The notes beneath the pieces are model-generated. The model did no database searches. It worked only from the letters and a program-made list of their open reading frames with translations, and was not told the DNA's origin. The translations under genes and the position numbers were made by a program. Positions 1-11,100 of a DNA stretch of 64,000 bases are shown in pieces. How positions within the stretch are numbered: position 1 is the first letter of the stretch; each line of letters opens with the position of its first letter. The stretch is from contig CM070719.1 of NCBI GenBank assembly GCA_036346275.1, positions 17,711,185 through 17,775,184 on the forward strand. Direction: 5' to 3'. Source of the DNA: Otatea glauca (taxonomy: Eukaryota > Streptophyta > Magnoliopsida > Poales > Poaceae).

Positions 1-380
1 AGGATAAGGTTTCAAATGGTAAAAATGGCGAAAAAGGTTGAAATGGGGCCTGACGCCCAAGAAAGCTTCACAGAGATGGACGAAAAGAGATATTTGCATA
101 ATAGAGTTGGGATTCAAGTTCACCAGCTCGATTTCATAGAAGAAAAGAAGACCGCGGAGGAAAGTGCTGATCGGTAAACCTAGGCCACGTTGGAAGAAGG
201 ATTCGAATACCACCACCTCTCCAGGAGAGGGGTGGGGACGGATTCGCCGGCGATCGGGCGAGCGGAGATCAAAACTAGGTCTGGGAGAATCCCGTCTTCC
301 ACCATGGACTGCAGCTTTTCCTCCATCGTTGTCGAGGTCGTCCAATCCTGCGACGAAGGCGGCGAGGAAGAAGAAGACAT
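1..380 (-). pseudogene. Antisense gene with putative gypsy-type transposon domain (PF04195-like), N-terminal part
   Basis: This reads opposite to the host retrotransposon and runs off the left edge. The likely start is the ATG at 380, opening with Met and a run of serines. The next segment contains KLQSMVEDGILPD, and about 20 residues further is GESVPTP. A one-base shift near 220-235 moves the frame. After the shift the text reads VVVFESFFQRGLGLP and later LVNLNPNSIMQISLFVHLCE, which is typical of the domain called putative gypsy type transposon (Transposase_28, PF04195). The molecular role of this family is unknown. A matching, fuller copy lies at 22063-24466. The frameshift suggests a pseudogene, although a sequencing error cannot be excluded. 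Confidence 0.7.
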
Positions 381-467
381 CTTTGAAAGAGAAGTCGGAA
401 AGGCAAGGGAAAAGAAGGAGAGAGGGCGCAGCAAGAGAATGAACTGTCGGACGCTGTACGGCCTAAA

Positions 468-477
468 CCTTTTAAAG
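468..477 (-). promoter_or_regulatory. TATA-like box of the antisense gene
   Basis: The minus strand reads ctttaaaagg about 90 bases before the ATG at 380. The distance suits a plant TATA box with a short leader. No transcript evidence is available. Confidence 0.4.
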
Positions 478-867
478 AGGGGAGAATTGGTCTTCGACGA
501 TTCGGCGGAGAAAAGATTGCGAAGCGTCGCGTCTTTCTAGGGTTCCCCATAAATGATTTGCAGGCCTGTTGTTTCAATTCAGAGTTTGACAGAGTTTGAC
601 CGAGTAAAATCGGGGCACGTCGCTTCGTGCGGCGGGGCATTTACTCCACTTTCCATTCTAAGCGGGGCATGGGCAGTTTCCAAAATGGATAAAACGTATC
701 TTCTCTTGGTACGCCCCACGCTTGGTCATTTCGTGGTTACCGCACGTCGGAATCATGTACCATGGGTCGAGCCTAAGATAGGCATAGATCCAAGTGTGTG
801 CCCCACGAGGGTCGTGAAAAGCCATGCGTCGTATCAAACGTGTATGGAATCCCTTCGGACGAAATCG

Positions 868-1165
868 TGATACGCTCCAAGAGAGTCTAAGCCATAACCA
901 ACATCAGTTGGGAAAGGGTATCACTCGGCCAAGAGCCGTGTAAGGGTGGTATGCTCCAAGAGAGCCTAAGCCGTAACCGACTTCAGTTGGAGAAGGATAT
1001 CACTCAGCCAAGAGCCGCTTAAGTGCGATACGCTCCAAGAGAGCTTGAGCTGTGACCTACGCTAGTCGGGAACGGGAATCACTCGGCCAAGAGCCGCATA
1101 AATCCTGATATTCTTCAAGAGAGCCAAATTGTGTCTTAACAACATGAGTATCATTCGGCCATGAG
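868..1165. repeat. Tandem repeat, about four units of ~80 bp
   Basis: Units start near 868, 946, 1024 and 1106. Each carries gatacgctccaagagag followed by a variable middle and atcactcggccaagagccg. The copies are diverged and the last is degenerate. The block sits between the two antisense genes of the retrotransposon. Confidence 0.8.
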
Positions 1166-1473
1166 CCGGAAAAAAAAAACCTTGATGCGTCCCAAGCTGG
1201 ACGGAAAACTATATCTTGCAGCGGTCGGATGTGAGAATCGATCAGCCAAAGGCCATGATGTGCTCCAAATCAGAAGCTTAAGCGATTCCGGGTGATCGAC
1301 AGGTTTTGGGTGTTTGGCCTTGAGACAGGTACTTACGATATGCTGCATATTATGCATCTCGCTGGGCATCTCTCGGATGATAATCGCACGAAGCATATTG
1401 AGCTTCGTGTTGAGCTCAAGTTATGTTTTATAGCGGATAGATGCGTCGCCGAGTTTAAAAGAACACGCGAGGT

Positions 1474-1806
1474 CTAAGATGCCCGAGAACGGGTCAAATC
1501 CACGATTGAAGGACATTTCTCCGCAAAGGGTATTGCTTTATTATATACAAAAGAAAAGATACTCAAGGTATTACGCCTAGGAGGCTTCACGCAGCGGAAG
1601 AAGAACTCTTCTTGCTCCTCGTCCCTGTGGTGCGCTCGACCGAGCGCCTCGAGGAGGGGATCCCTGGCCTTATAAAGAGCTAGGATGGCCGCAAGGAGAG
1701 CGTCGACCCTCGTGCGATCCATCTATTCCTCGCAGGCTCGGTCGAACTCCTCCCAGCGCTTGATTAGCCTTGAGTCCACCTGTGCACGATGATACCACTG
1801 AGGCAT
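1474..1806 (-). pseudogene. Second antisense ORF in the Tat element (MPQWYHRAQV-type)
   Basis: The ATG at 1806 opens a reading frame beginning MPQWYHRAQVDSRLIKRWEE. A TAG at 1723-1725 interrupts it, and the frame then continues with MDRTRVDALLAAILALYK and an acidic DEEQEEFFF segment. It ends near 1474. A TATA-like box lies about 80 bases upstream of the ATG. I do not recognise the protein. It is predicted to be small (about 110 residues), helical and charged. Either the TAG is a disabling mutation or the frame is two short ORFs. Its place between the 3' LTR and the PF04195-type gene suggests an accessory antisense gene of the same element. Confidence 0.45.
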
Positions 1807-1880
1807 GATGAAGATGAAAGCTTGAAGCAGAAAAGTGAAAGACAGAAAGTGAAGAGATACATTTTTAAGCGTTGGTGCGC

Positions 1881-1889
1881 CTTTTATAG
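1881..1889 (-). promoter_or_regulatory. TATA box of the second antisense ORF
   Basis: The minus strand reads ctataaaag, close to the plant TATA consensus, about 75-80 bases before the ATG at 1806. Confidence 0.5.
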
Positions 1890-2340
1890 TCGATTTGGTA
1901 AAATCGAAGTTATTAAGCACGGAAGCCGAAGAGGCTTTGAGTAAATACAACTGCAGAAGACGAAGAGTTTTTCGGCAAAAACATGTTGGCGCAGAAAAAC
2001 ACGACGACCTCGAAGACTGTCTGATGGATATCTACGGTGAAGATAAAAAATTCAAGCGAAAAAATATTCAATCTGCATAATGCGGGATGAAGTCCGCAAG
2101 GTTGCTCGCGATAAAGCCTACCTAATCAAAGGTTGCATTTGGGGAAGGTCGAAAAGATTAAGGATTATTACTGAGAACTTCATAAATTCGCTCGCTGCAA
2201 AAAGAAAATTTCCGATCAAAGGGAAGGAATCAGTCGGAGGTTCGAGTCAGGGACCAGTCGGAATTTCAGGAAACAACAAATGTGAGTAGATGTTTGAGAT
2301 CAGATTATAGCGATCGGATCATGAAGCACTCGGGGGCTAC

Positions 2341-2855
2341 TGTGGAATATAAGAACCTGGTTACCCTCATGACAGGCCCAAGAGGGAAGCCCAGAAGATA
2401 TTCCCCGCAGGTCTGCTGCCGTATACAAAGGTACATATCCTAAAGGAAGTTGAACTTATGTTTAGATATGATAGATACAGTTGTAATCCGAGTTGTAAAT
2501 AGGGTAGATAAAGATGTAAACTCTATCCTGTAACCGACTAGAATCTTGTAACCGATCGGAATGTCTTAACCGATCGGGACTTTGTAAGCTGCCCCCTCCC
2601 TGCTAGATAAGGGTGAGGACAGGCAGCAACATAGGCATCCCATCATCCAAGCACAAAGCGCCATCTTTTGCCCAGAGCATACAACGCTTTGACCACTTCC
2701 GATCCAAGAGATCCACATAATCCCAGCACACAGGATTAGGGTATTACCTCCATCGCTGAGGGCCTGAACCTGTATAACTCCCTGTCTTGTGTGACCGTCG
2801 AGTTTGAGATCCAGCGCCTACCCCATAAATTCATTGCCGACTACAAAAGTCGACA
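2341..2855 (+). repeat. 3' LTR of the Tat element
   Basis: The 515-bp LTR starts tgtggaat directly after a purine-rich tract and ends gtcgaca. Immediately right of it an older gypsy protease coding sequence starts mid-codon, which fixes the boundary. The next five bases, gcccg, would be one copy of the target duplication; the other copy is outside the window. Confidence 0.65.
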
Positions 2856-2859
2856 GCCC

Positions 2860-5290
2860 GAGGATGGCATTGTAGGGGAGGTCACCGTCGACCACCTCAA
2901 AGGTAACCAGCTCGGTGCGGAAATTGGCAGAGTCGCCAAAGGTGACGGGCAGAACCACTTGCCCGAGCGGAGTGGAGGAGCTCCCTGGGACGATGCCGAA
3001 GAAGGGAACTGCTATATTCTTGACCTTCGATCAGGGAATCTGCATTCGGTCTAGCGTGCTAGCCAAGAGCAAGTTGAGGGAGCTGCCACCGTCGACCATG
3101 ACTCGCCCGACCACAGTATTGCTTATGGTCTGGGTCACGACCAGAGCAGTCTTGAGATCCTTGGACATCCCTGGGGAAGCATCATCCCAGGAGAAAGTAA
3201 TCGGGGTGCCAGCCCACTTGCAGGGCTTGCCAGTGGGCTTCCCAGCAGAGGCTTGGTACACGGTGCGTGCGACATCTTTGAGCTCACACCGGGATTGATA
3301 CACCGATGAATCGTCGAAGATCACGTCGACATGGCGGTCGCCCTGCTGGAACTCTAGGTTAAGGCCTTCAAGGTCCTCACCGGCGTTGACCATGTGGGGT
3401 CGTTCGTCCTCCTGCGAGAGCGTGTGCATCTCCCCACGCCCGTTATAAAAGGCGTCCAACTTGCTCTGCTAGGTCCTGCAGTTTCGCAGGTTGTGGTTGT
3501 AGGCCTTATGGAACAGGCAGAACTTGTCAGAGTCGTACCTAGGTCGCTCCTTGCCGCCCTACTGGGGCCCAGGTCAACGTTGTCCCTGTCGGGGTTGGTG
3601 CTGTGTTTGTTGAAGTCGTGGTCGCCCTAGTTGAGGTCGAGGCCTCTCCTGGTTGAGTTGAGGCCGCCCCTGGTCAAGCTACCGTACTTCCATCACCTCG
3701 CACTCGCTGTTCATCACGGCGACCACACGCAGCCAGCCGCCACCACTACCATGGTCTCTCTTTCGCTTTCTGCCATGCGGGTCCGAGACGTTAGCCTTGG
3801 CGTTGGATGGTTCGGCCTCGCCAAAGTTGAGGCCGAGCTTGCCCTTGTTGTAGTTGCGTTTCCAGTGCATGGCATCGTCCGTGTCCGTGTATCGCTCCGC
3901 CATCTAGAACAACTTGTTGATGTTGAGTTTCGCCGCGATCTCTAAGTCCTCGGTGAGGCGCCGATCGCGGACGCTGAACTTGAAGGACTTGATGATGGCC
4001 TCGTCGAAGACGCTTAGGATCGAGTTCCTCGTGCAGATAAATCAATGCACGAAGTCACAGAGGGCCTTGTTCTTGCCCTGGATGATACGATCCAGGTCCT
4101 TCTCTCGTCCGCGGTGCTCGTAGCAGCTCTGGAGGTTAGAACAGAGGGCGTTCCGTACGTGGCGCCATGATCGGAAGGAGCCAGGCATCTGGTTGAAGAG
4201 CTAGGTGCACATCGCGCCGTCCAGCACGGTCGGGAGGTAATTGGCCATCACAGCCTCATCCCCACCAGCCGCTAGGATCGCAGTCGAGTAGATCGAGAGG
4301 AACTCATCGGGGTTCTTGGTCCCATCGAACCACTCGATCGCAGTGGGTTTAAATCGGGCCGGCCAACGTACTCGACGAAGGTCGGTGGAATACGCCGGGC
4401 AGCCGTAGGCCGACGCAGCGCCATGTCGAGCATGGTGGCCATCGCTGTTGGAGTCGGAGTTGATGTTGTCGCAGCGATCATACTAAGGTTGGTGGTGCAG
4501 CCCTCGCCGACCGTGGCGGTACGAGCGGACGTCTTTGGCGTGGTAGTGCAGGCAGTCATGGACGTTGCGACGCCTGGGCTGGACATCCGAAGAAAGGCTT
4601 CTAGACGCGTGGTTGCTCAAAAAGGCGCTGCTGTCGCTCTACCAATGTCGAGCATGTTCATGAGATATGCTCCAAGCCTGACGATGTGGAGGCGATCGGG
4701 ATGGACTCTGGGCTCGTTGATGTGGAGACGACCGGCGAGAGCGTCAGTGCTCGTGCAAGGAGTAGGTATCACTCGCTAGAGAGTGAGATCAAGGGCACCA
4801 GCTTCGCCCTCATTGTAGAGGTTCGACCTCGTCAGTCACCTTGTCGAGCTCCTCGACAAGAGCCCGACCGAAGGGAGCCGACCTCTCGAGCAGGGTCGGC
4901 CATAACCCGGGCTATGGCTCACAAGCGCTCCAAGCTGGTGAAGGTGCCTAGGCGGGCAGGATTAGGCTGCCCGGTTGGGGTGCAGACCTCCCCGTGTTCC
5001 CCCCGTCGGAGGGTGGTGATAGCCTGGCTGATGGTGACCTGGGCCAACCGCCGCGCCTCCTTCGGAGTTTTTGGGTCACGATCCTCCGCCCCTGCGCCCG
5101 CCCCGCAGCTGTCGGCCATGAAGGCAAGACGTTCAAGCTGCGGCGGTGAGGGTGAGAACATGGACGTGGAGCCCTCATGCTCGGGAACTGCATCCGAGTT
5201 CGAGCTCGCTGAATGCAACATGTTGTCATTGAAACCGAAAGCGTTGGTGACGTTGAAGCAGCGAAGTTCTTCCGAACGAGTGAAACTCTT
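2860..5290 (-). pseudogene. Ty3/gypsy gag-protease, degraded
   Basis: Gag forms the structural particle and the retropepsin cuts the polyprotein. Reading leftwards from about 5290, the gag part is scattered over several frames; one segment contains LNINKLFWMAERYTDTDDA (around 3900). The clearest open stretch is 3459-3031, which includes the protease active-site motif VDGGSSLNLL near 3091. Downstream, LPVTFGDSANFRTE and YNAILGR near 2860-2970 match the C-terminal part of gypsy proteases. The sequence breaks off right after that at the nested LTR. Multiple shifts show it is non-functional. Confidence 0.75.
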
Positions 5291-5312
5291 AGGCCCCATA
5301 GTGGGCACTAGC
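5291..5312 (-). other. Primer-binding-site region of the older gypsy element
   Basis: Directly inside the 5' LTR the minus strand reads gctagtgcccactatggggc. This resembles the tggcgcccaccgtggggc-type PBS of many grass gypsy elements, with mutations. Confidence 0.5.
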
Positions 5313-5963
5313 TGTCAACGATTGGGATTGCCTAACCGCAAGAAGAAGAAAGGAGTGTTGTGGGAGCAGGGCCCAAGACCGTGCCCGCTTGGAGGAAGGG
5401 GTGCGGTCGCCGCTTTCAGAGAGAGAGAAAGAGAGAGACTGACACGAGGAGTTATACTGGTTTGAGCCCCCTGTGAGGGTAACAGCTCTACTCCAGTCTT
5501 GCCTAGAAGCGAAAGGTGGGAGACGATGCACTGTTGTTGAATACAGGGGGTGCTCGAGCTCGGCCAAGCACCGGCTTGAGTGTGTTGTGTGATCATTTTC
5601 TTGTGTTTCTCTCGCACAGTGGGAAGGTTCTTATACTTCTACCGCACAGTCCGTTACAGGAAATATCCGGGAGAGGTTCTCGGGTGCGTGGGGCCAGATT
5701 CGGGCATGATGTGCAGTGTAGTCGGGCAGTAACGACGCCGTGACTGTAGCCCACATTCGCCTTGACTCCACCTTTTAAGGCCCTCCTTCACTCGGTAACT
5801 GTCGTCTTCTGCAATCCAACCAGGTCCTTTGAGCCTGACCACTTCGACGAGCTGGTTCCTCGGTCAGTCCTCCAAGCCCGATCTCGTTGGTGAGCTGGGT
5901 CCTTGATCAAGCGAGCTCGAGCCAGTGGGCCATTATCTACGCGGGGGTAACCAGTCCCCGACA
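5313..5963 (-). repeat. 5' LTR of the older gypsy element
   Basis: On the plus strand it runs from tgtcaacg to cccgaca (651 bp), so on its own strand it starts TGTCGGGG and ends GACA. It is flanked on the inside by the PBS region. The next outer bases are actgg. No partner LTR is in the window. Confidence 0.65.
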
Positions 5964-6915
5964 ACTGGTACTACTGCTGGTCCAGTAGTACCACCCCTAA
6001 GGCTGGTAGTACCGCTCAGCCTGTACTATCACCCCTCAGGTTCGTTACTTATTTTCCAGAAGGGTTGTTTTCTCAGAGTTTTTGAGGCCGGAGCTATTGA
6101 CTATGTGGGAACGGTACTACCAGAGGTAAGGTAGTATCGGCCCTATAGGGCGGTAGGTTTTTTCCAAAGAGCATGTATTGCTCGATGTTTTCAGAGGTCG
6201 ATACTACCACAGGTAGAGGCCGATAGTAACTCTTGGGAGGTGCTACCGCTCCTACATGGCCAATAGCACCGGACCACTATGCAATGGCTAGTTTTTGTAT
6301 CATTTTTTATCGTTGGGATCGAGGCCGGTACTACCAGCCCTACATAGGCGGTAGTACCAAAAATGTTGACTTTTGCCCGTTTTGCCCCCAACGGCTAGTT
6401 TTCTTTTGGAGGCTATACAAGGAGCCTTAGGGCTGGTATTTGTGGTTGCTGTGGTTTTTGAGAGGTTGTTGCTCTTTGTTTTTTATTTGTGCATATGTTG
6501 CACTCTCCTATTTGGTTCGTGAGCTAAGATTGATTCTAATTTGCATGTGTTGTAATTAGAAGTGGGATGAACACTCCTTGTGCATGTGTTGCACTTGGAG
6601 GAGAGCCTTGTGCACGTGTTGCACTCGATGGTTACGATTGTGTATGTGTTACACTTGGTGGGTTCAATCTAGGAGACTTGACCTATTACTCTTGGTGTTT
6701 GCTGACACCTAGACGGCGTAGATGCGTCGTGCATAGTGACCTTCTCAATGGAGGTTGTGAGAAGGCCCAGCAAGTTTGTGAAGGTTGGAGCTCGCCTACT
6801 CGGAAAGGAAAAGAGCTACAACTAGTAGATTCGAGGTGGGTGCTCAATTCGTGGAGCTGGTCCAATGTGTTTGGTCTAACCTCAACGTGGACTAAGGGAG
6901 ACCGGCAAGTTTTCG
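5964..6915. other. Unidentified repeat-derived stretch with GGTACTACC motifs
   Basis: No gene is supported. The first 450 bases contain many copies of ggtactacc or its complement ggtagtacc (around 5967, 5990, 6010, 6113, 6328 and 6350), which pair as imperfect palindromes. Around 6490-6660 a tgtgcatgtgttgcact phrase recurs four times. The style suggests the end region of an LTR retrotransposon, but I could not identify the family or its boundaries. The right limit is set by where hAT transposase homology begins. Confidence 0.4.
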
Positions 6916-7965
6916 AATTAATCGTGTGGGCCATACAAGGCTGCCACACAATGCTGCGGTGCTCCCATGTGAACTTGCATGCCTTTTTGTAGTTGGCACT
7001 ATTGTTCGTGACAATCTGCAGAACATTCCTCGGACCCACCTCATCGACCAAGGCAATTTCGTGCTTCAAAAACAAAATGAAAACTTCTATTACATGATGC
7101 GTACTTCAAATAGATTTCAGAAGAGGAGCAACGAAAGTAAGTAACTTACGCAAGTACGAGACATCTTGAGTTAGGCCTGTCGCATCCACAAACTTACGGA
7201 AGAACATGGTGCCATTGCAGTATATCATGGAGTTAATGATGCTCATGCGTGTCGGGCTAGTTCAAGAATCGCACATGGTTGTTACGCCATACGTAGGTCA
7301 TTCCAGCTTGAACTTTGCCATCTTCTCGTATATGTTCAAGTCGTTGGCGTCTAAATATTTACCGTCTATGTCTCTCCCACTCGAGATGGGACACTCTCGC
7401 TTGCAAATAAAGTCAATTGATGAAAATGTGAGCTATTAATCAGTGTACAAATTGATGCAAATTTTAAAGCTCACTTACACTATTTTTGAGTTTCCCTCAC
7501 AGCGCTAACAAAGTAGGGATTGTCTGCTTTCCTCCCCGCGATACCAGCCATGTGGAAAAATTTAGCCCAAGCTGAGCCAATCATCTGCTTCGCATTCCTC
7601 CCCTTCTATGTCCATTGCCTAGTGTCGATCCTTGTTTGCATAGGGCCACGCCCCGTACCAAGGTTGTAATCCCCCATGGCCAGTCTTTCCCATTGCGACG
7701 AACTCCGAAACATCCTCGATAACACACCACCTCCCTCGTCTAGCCCCTTAGAGGTGCCATTACCAACATCGTGCTCATACCTGCCACCTGACCGATTGAT
7801 AAATTCTTCCTCCGCCCTGGAGGCAGCCATGGCATACTGGAGTTGATCCTCCTCATAAGCTTCACCCGTGTACCCTGAATATGCACTTCCTCTTGGCGGG
7901 GAATCTGTAACTGTTGCTTCCTTTCTGAGCCTCTCATCTCTCTTTCCCTTCTAATCATTTATCAT
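6916..7965 (-). pseudogene. hAT transposase, DUF659 catalytic part, truncated
   Basis: hAT transposases cut and paste their element using an RNase H-like core. Reading leftwards from about 7830, the protein begins with RAEEEFINRSGG and a linker with the RGPM motif typical of this group. A further block (about 7439-7206, read on the minus strand) encodes a YGVTTMCDSWT-like stretch. The final block (7075-6935) reads ALVDEVGPRNVLQIVTNNSA and then IVWQPCMAHTIN, both hallmarks of DUF659 transposases. Homology stops after AHTIN at about 6916, so the C-terminal core and the hAT dimerisation region are lost. Intervening non-coding pieces may be introns or decay. Confidence 0.75.
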
Positions 7966-8029
7966 GTCTAGGTCACGCTGAAAGTACTTGCGAACCTCCA
8001 TAGGAACTTGACTGCAATAGACAACATTT

Positions 8030-10963
8030 TGTCGGGACTGGATTTCCAAATCCGAACCCCGTGTGTATAACCTGTGCTAGTTCAGGAAAAGCTAGCACAC
8101 ACAGTGGAAACAGTGATGACAACACATCCATATCACGAAGCATATAGTATTAATTAAGCAAAAGAGTATTAGCCTTATGGCCAATTATTACAAATAAGCA
8201 GCATCATGGCTTGAGTTCAATAAGAAACAACGGAAATGAAATAACAGCAATAAAGTAAGCCCATCCATTTGCCCAACAAGCAATCGACTGGGGTACGCGT
8301 CCTAGCATTCCGGATCGCCTTCGTCATAACCACAAGCATAGAACTCGTAATCACCTTCAACTTCTACGGACTCCTCTGTGGAAACATGGGGATGTTGCAA
8401 GGGTGAGCACAGAATGTACTCCGCAAGTCTTGGAAACATAATGCATGATAACTATATGCAAGGCTAAACAACTGAAGGCATAATATGGCTCTTTTAGCAT
8501 AAAGCAAAGTTTAACTGTAAATACCAATAGTAATTTCACAAAGCATCATTTGACCAAAATGTAAATAGCATAGTAATTGAATTTGATATGACAACTAAAG
8601 CAGGTTCTAGCTATCTGACTGGCTCCATGTGCCAAACCATAACCCGAGAGTTCCATCTGCTCACGGATTCCCAAACCATCATTTTTCTTTAAAACAAAAC
8701 CATGAAATCTACAATGTGCAAGCGTACCTCGCCTACCCTTGACCGTGGGCATGGCTACTTAAGTAGTTTTAACTCTGCAGAGTGTGTACAACTTTACCCA
8801 CAAGACATGATCGACTCTTGTTGCCAAGCTATCAATACACTTCTTTTGGTGTGTCGGCAGAGAGATCATGATAAGGCCTTTACAATGTACAACCCCACTA
8901 TTAACCTCGCCCGCTAAGGTTTCACCGCCGATGGGTTCTAGCTGCCCAGTCGGAAGCCCCCTCTTGCGCCTGCCATCATCTAACACTCACCAACTGGCGA
9001 AGCTAATAACGAGACACACAAATTATTTAGCCAGGTTGTACCCATATAGACTTGTGGTTGTACGGTAGTGCTTGGTCCATGATAACATATGCTTCGGTCC
9101 TTAACTGACTAGGGCGGAACATTCACATTCCAAGGTCTCGTGCTTTCTGCACCCACCAAACATCCATCCGCCCTGGTCTAAACCATATTTTCCACTTTAT
9201 TTCATTTATATAACAATAGCAACACCAATTGTCGTGACTTCACAAATAAGTTTCAACAATGTTTGAAGTGATTCCCATAATGGCATAATACCGAAACGTT
9301 TAAGGTGGACTAAGCAATTCTACCATCCCATGCTAATCTACTGGTTATCACCAAATAAAATAGCTACTATCAACTAGGGTGACAAAGTTTTGACATGATC
9401 ACTACTAATGAGGGTATAACAAAGCTGGCATTTAACAAAACCCTAAAACTATATTTAAAGTACATTGCATAAAGTAAGCATGCATAATTTAAAACAACGT
9501 AAGCTTTTCATAAAATTTAGGATCAATATGTTAGAGGAAGACTTGCCTTCGCTGCCTCCTGCTAGTTCTACCTCTGACTGCTGATTCGCTTGAGCTTCGA
9601 CTGCGTCATCTATATGCAAAACGAGAGAAAATAAATAAAAATAATTCAAACAAAATTCAAAAAATTGAAAAGAATGGTACTGAAATATAGATCATGAATT
9701 TAGATGAATTTAGAAATTTGAATCACTGGAATCGGAGCTCGAACGAAGGAGAACGGGCTCCTGGAAGATTCCCATATCATAAATTCAGAAAATTCAGAAA
9801 GGCTGACACGTGGCAGACTGCGATTGGCTGGAATTTTTGTATTTTTGGAAAATCAGAAAAAGAAAAAGAAATAACGCTGACATGTGGGGCTCACACGTTA
9901 GTGGCTTGGTCCACGGTGGACGCAGTCCACCGAGAGGCTTGGGGATGACGTGGCGGACTTTGCTGACGAGGACGCCACGCGGCGGGTTAGGGCACACGTG
10001 GTAGCCACGCGGGAGTTGACGTGACGCGGGCTCTAGAAACGAGGCAGCGCTGATGCGACAGCCACGGGGCGACACATGGCGCTGACGGAGCGGATCGACG
10101 CTGCGGTGGCGCCACGCGAGGGCGCGGGTGCGGACGGCACGACGGTCGGCGCAGAGCGCGGCAGCGCGCAGCGGCGGCGCAAAGACCGAGGTGAGGAAGA
10201 CAAAGCGGCTGAGGTGCAAAAACGCGACGAAACCGAGCGGCATCTGGGGCAAACGGAAGAGGGCGACGCGGGCAGGTCGGCGGTGCAGGAGATGGCGACG
10301 GAGACTCACCGGAGGCGACGAGCGGTGGTAGAAAAACTCTCGAACACGGCGGCGCGAAGAAGAGCTCGGGGCGGCGGCTTCGAGCGAGAAACGGCAGAAC
10401 GGGAAAGGGGAAAAAGGGCGGCGGCTTTAAATAGGCGTGTACGCCGAGAGTTCGGCGCGGATACGGCGCGAACAGCCGCTGAAATCGCGGCGGCAGTTGC
10501 GGAGTCCGACGACGCGATGCGGAGACGAGCGGCAGAGGCTGATAGGCAGGGTCCACACGTCAGCGGGCGTGGCGCAGAGGCGGGCCGAGCGGAGCTCGGC
10601 CGGGAGAGGAAGCGGGCTGAGCAGCACGGGAGAGGAGGCGAATCGGGCTGACGCGAGCAAAATGGGGTGCGGGGAAGGATTCGGCCCGCGCGGAGAGAGA
10701 GAAAGGAAAAAGGATTTTCCTTTTTAGAAAATTCCAAAAAAATAAGAATAGCCGAAATAAATAGCAAGTAAATTAGGAAAAAATTTAGAAAATTCTCAAA
10801 AATACTTTTAAGCATTTTGAACCCAAATAAATTATTTTGACCTTGTTTAAACTTAAAACTTTGATTCTAATTACTTGGTTGCACTTGAGAGCTTAAATTT
10901 AAATTCTCAAAAATTTAAAAAACTTAGGAAAAATTTTGAAATGCTAAAATTTGGAATGTTACA
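8030..10963 (-). mobile_element. Solo LTR of a Tekay-like gypsy element, with 5-bp target duplication
   Basis: This 2.9-kb LTR has no internal region. On the plus strand it begins tgtcgggac and ends aatgttaca. It is flanked on both sides by cattt (8025-8029 and 10964-10968), a perfect 5-bp target duplication. Its end region and a block at about 8763-8906 match the LTRs of the complete element at 37954-49658 in the same order on the opposite strand. The GC-rich section (about 9880-10700) contains long chance reading frames but no recognisable protein. It splits the hAT transposase gene. Confidence 0.85.
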
Positions 10964-11100
10964 CATTTGTACCGTGCCCTGCCAAGTGGTGCTTCAGTCG
11001 GGTTGCACCGCCTCCTTCTATTGGTGATAGTATTTGCATCGAAATCTAGTCCCCATCTTGTCGACGTGCTCCCACACAACGTCGCCCTGGTTTGCCATCT
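10964..11100 (-). pseudogene. hAT transposase N-terminus, BED zinc finger
   Basis: The ATG lies at about 11094-11096 on the minus strand, and the protein begins MANQGDVVWEHVDKM. A cysteine-rich BED-type segment follows, with degenerate pairing of C and H residues. It is cut at 10964 by the solo LTR and resumes as the DUF659 part left of 8030. BED fingers bind transposon end DNA. Frame changes near 11020 show decay. Confidence 0.6.

Larger units (their letters stand above)
1..2855 (+). mobile_element. Tat-lineage Ty3/gypsy retrotransposon, 3' end
   Basis: This is the 3' part of an LTR retrotransposon whose gag-pol lies beyond the left edge. A polypurine tract (about 2328-2340, actcgggggctac) precedes an LTR that starts with tgtggaat at 2341 and ends with gtcgaca at 2855. 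Between the edge and the LTR lie two antisense genes, each with a TATA-like box, and a tandem repeat block. Antisense ORFs between pol and the 3' LTR are known in the Tat lineage of plant Ty3/gypsy elements. The right end cuts an older gypsy protease gene, so this element was inserted into it. Confidence 0.75.
2856..5963 (-). mobile_element. Older Ty3/gypsy element: 5' LTR, gag and protease portion
   Basis: This minus-strand element consists of an LTR (5313-5963), a primer-binding region, gag and part of a protease. It stops at 2856, where the Tat element was inserted. The rest of pol should therefore lie left of the window. Coding parts are broken by frameshifts and stops. Confidence 0.75.

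Noticed and set aside
4686..5465. A 259-codon plus-strand frame.
   Set aside because: It runs antisense across degraded gag and the 5' LTR of the minus-strand gypsy element and matches nothing recognisable.
9794..10660. Long overlapping open frames on both strands (up to 191 codons) in a GC-rich stretch.
   Set aside because: They lie inside a solo LTR, have no recognisable domain, are low in complexity (Arg, Ala, Pro rich), and overlap on both strands as expected from GC-rich DNA without stops.
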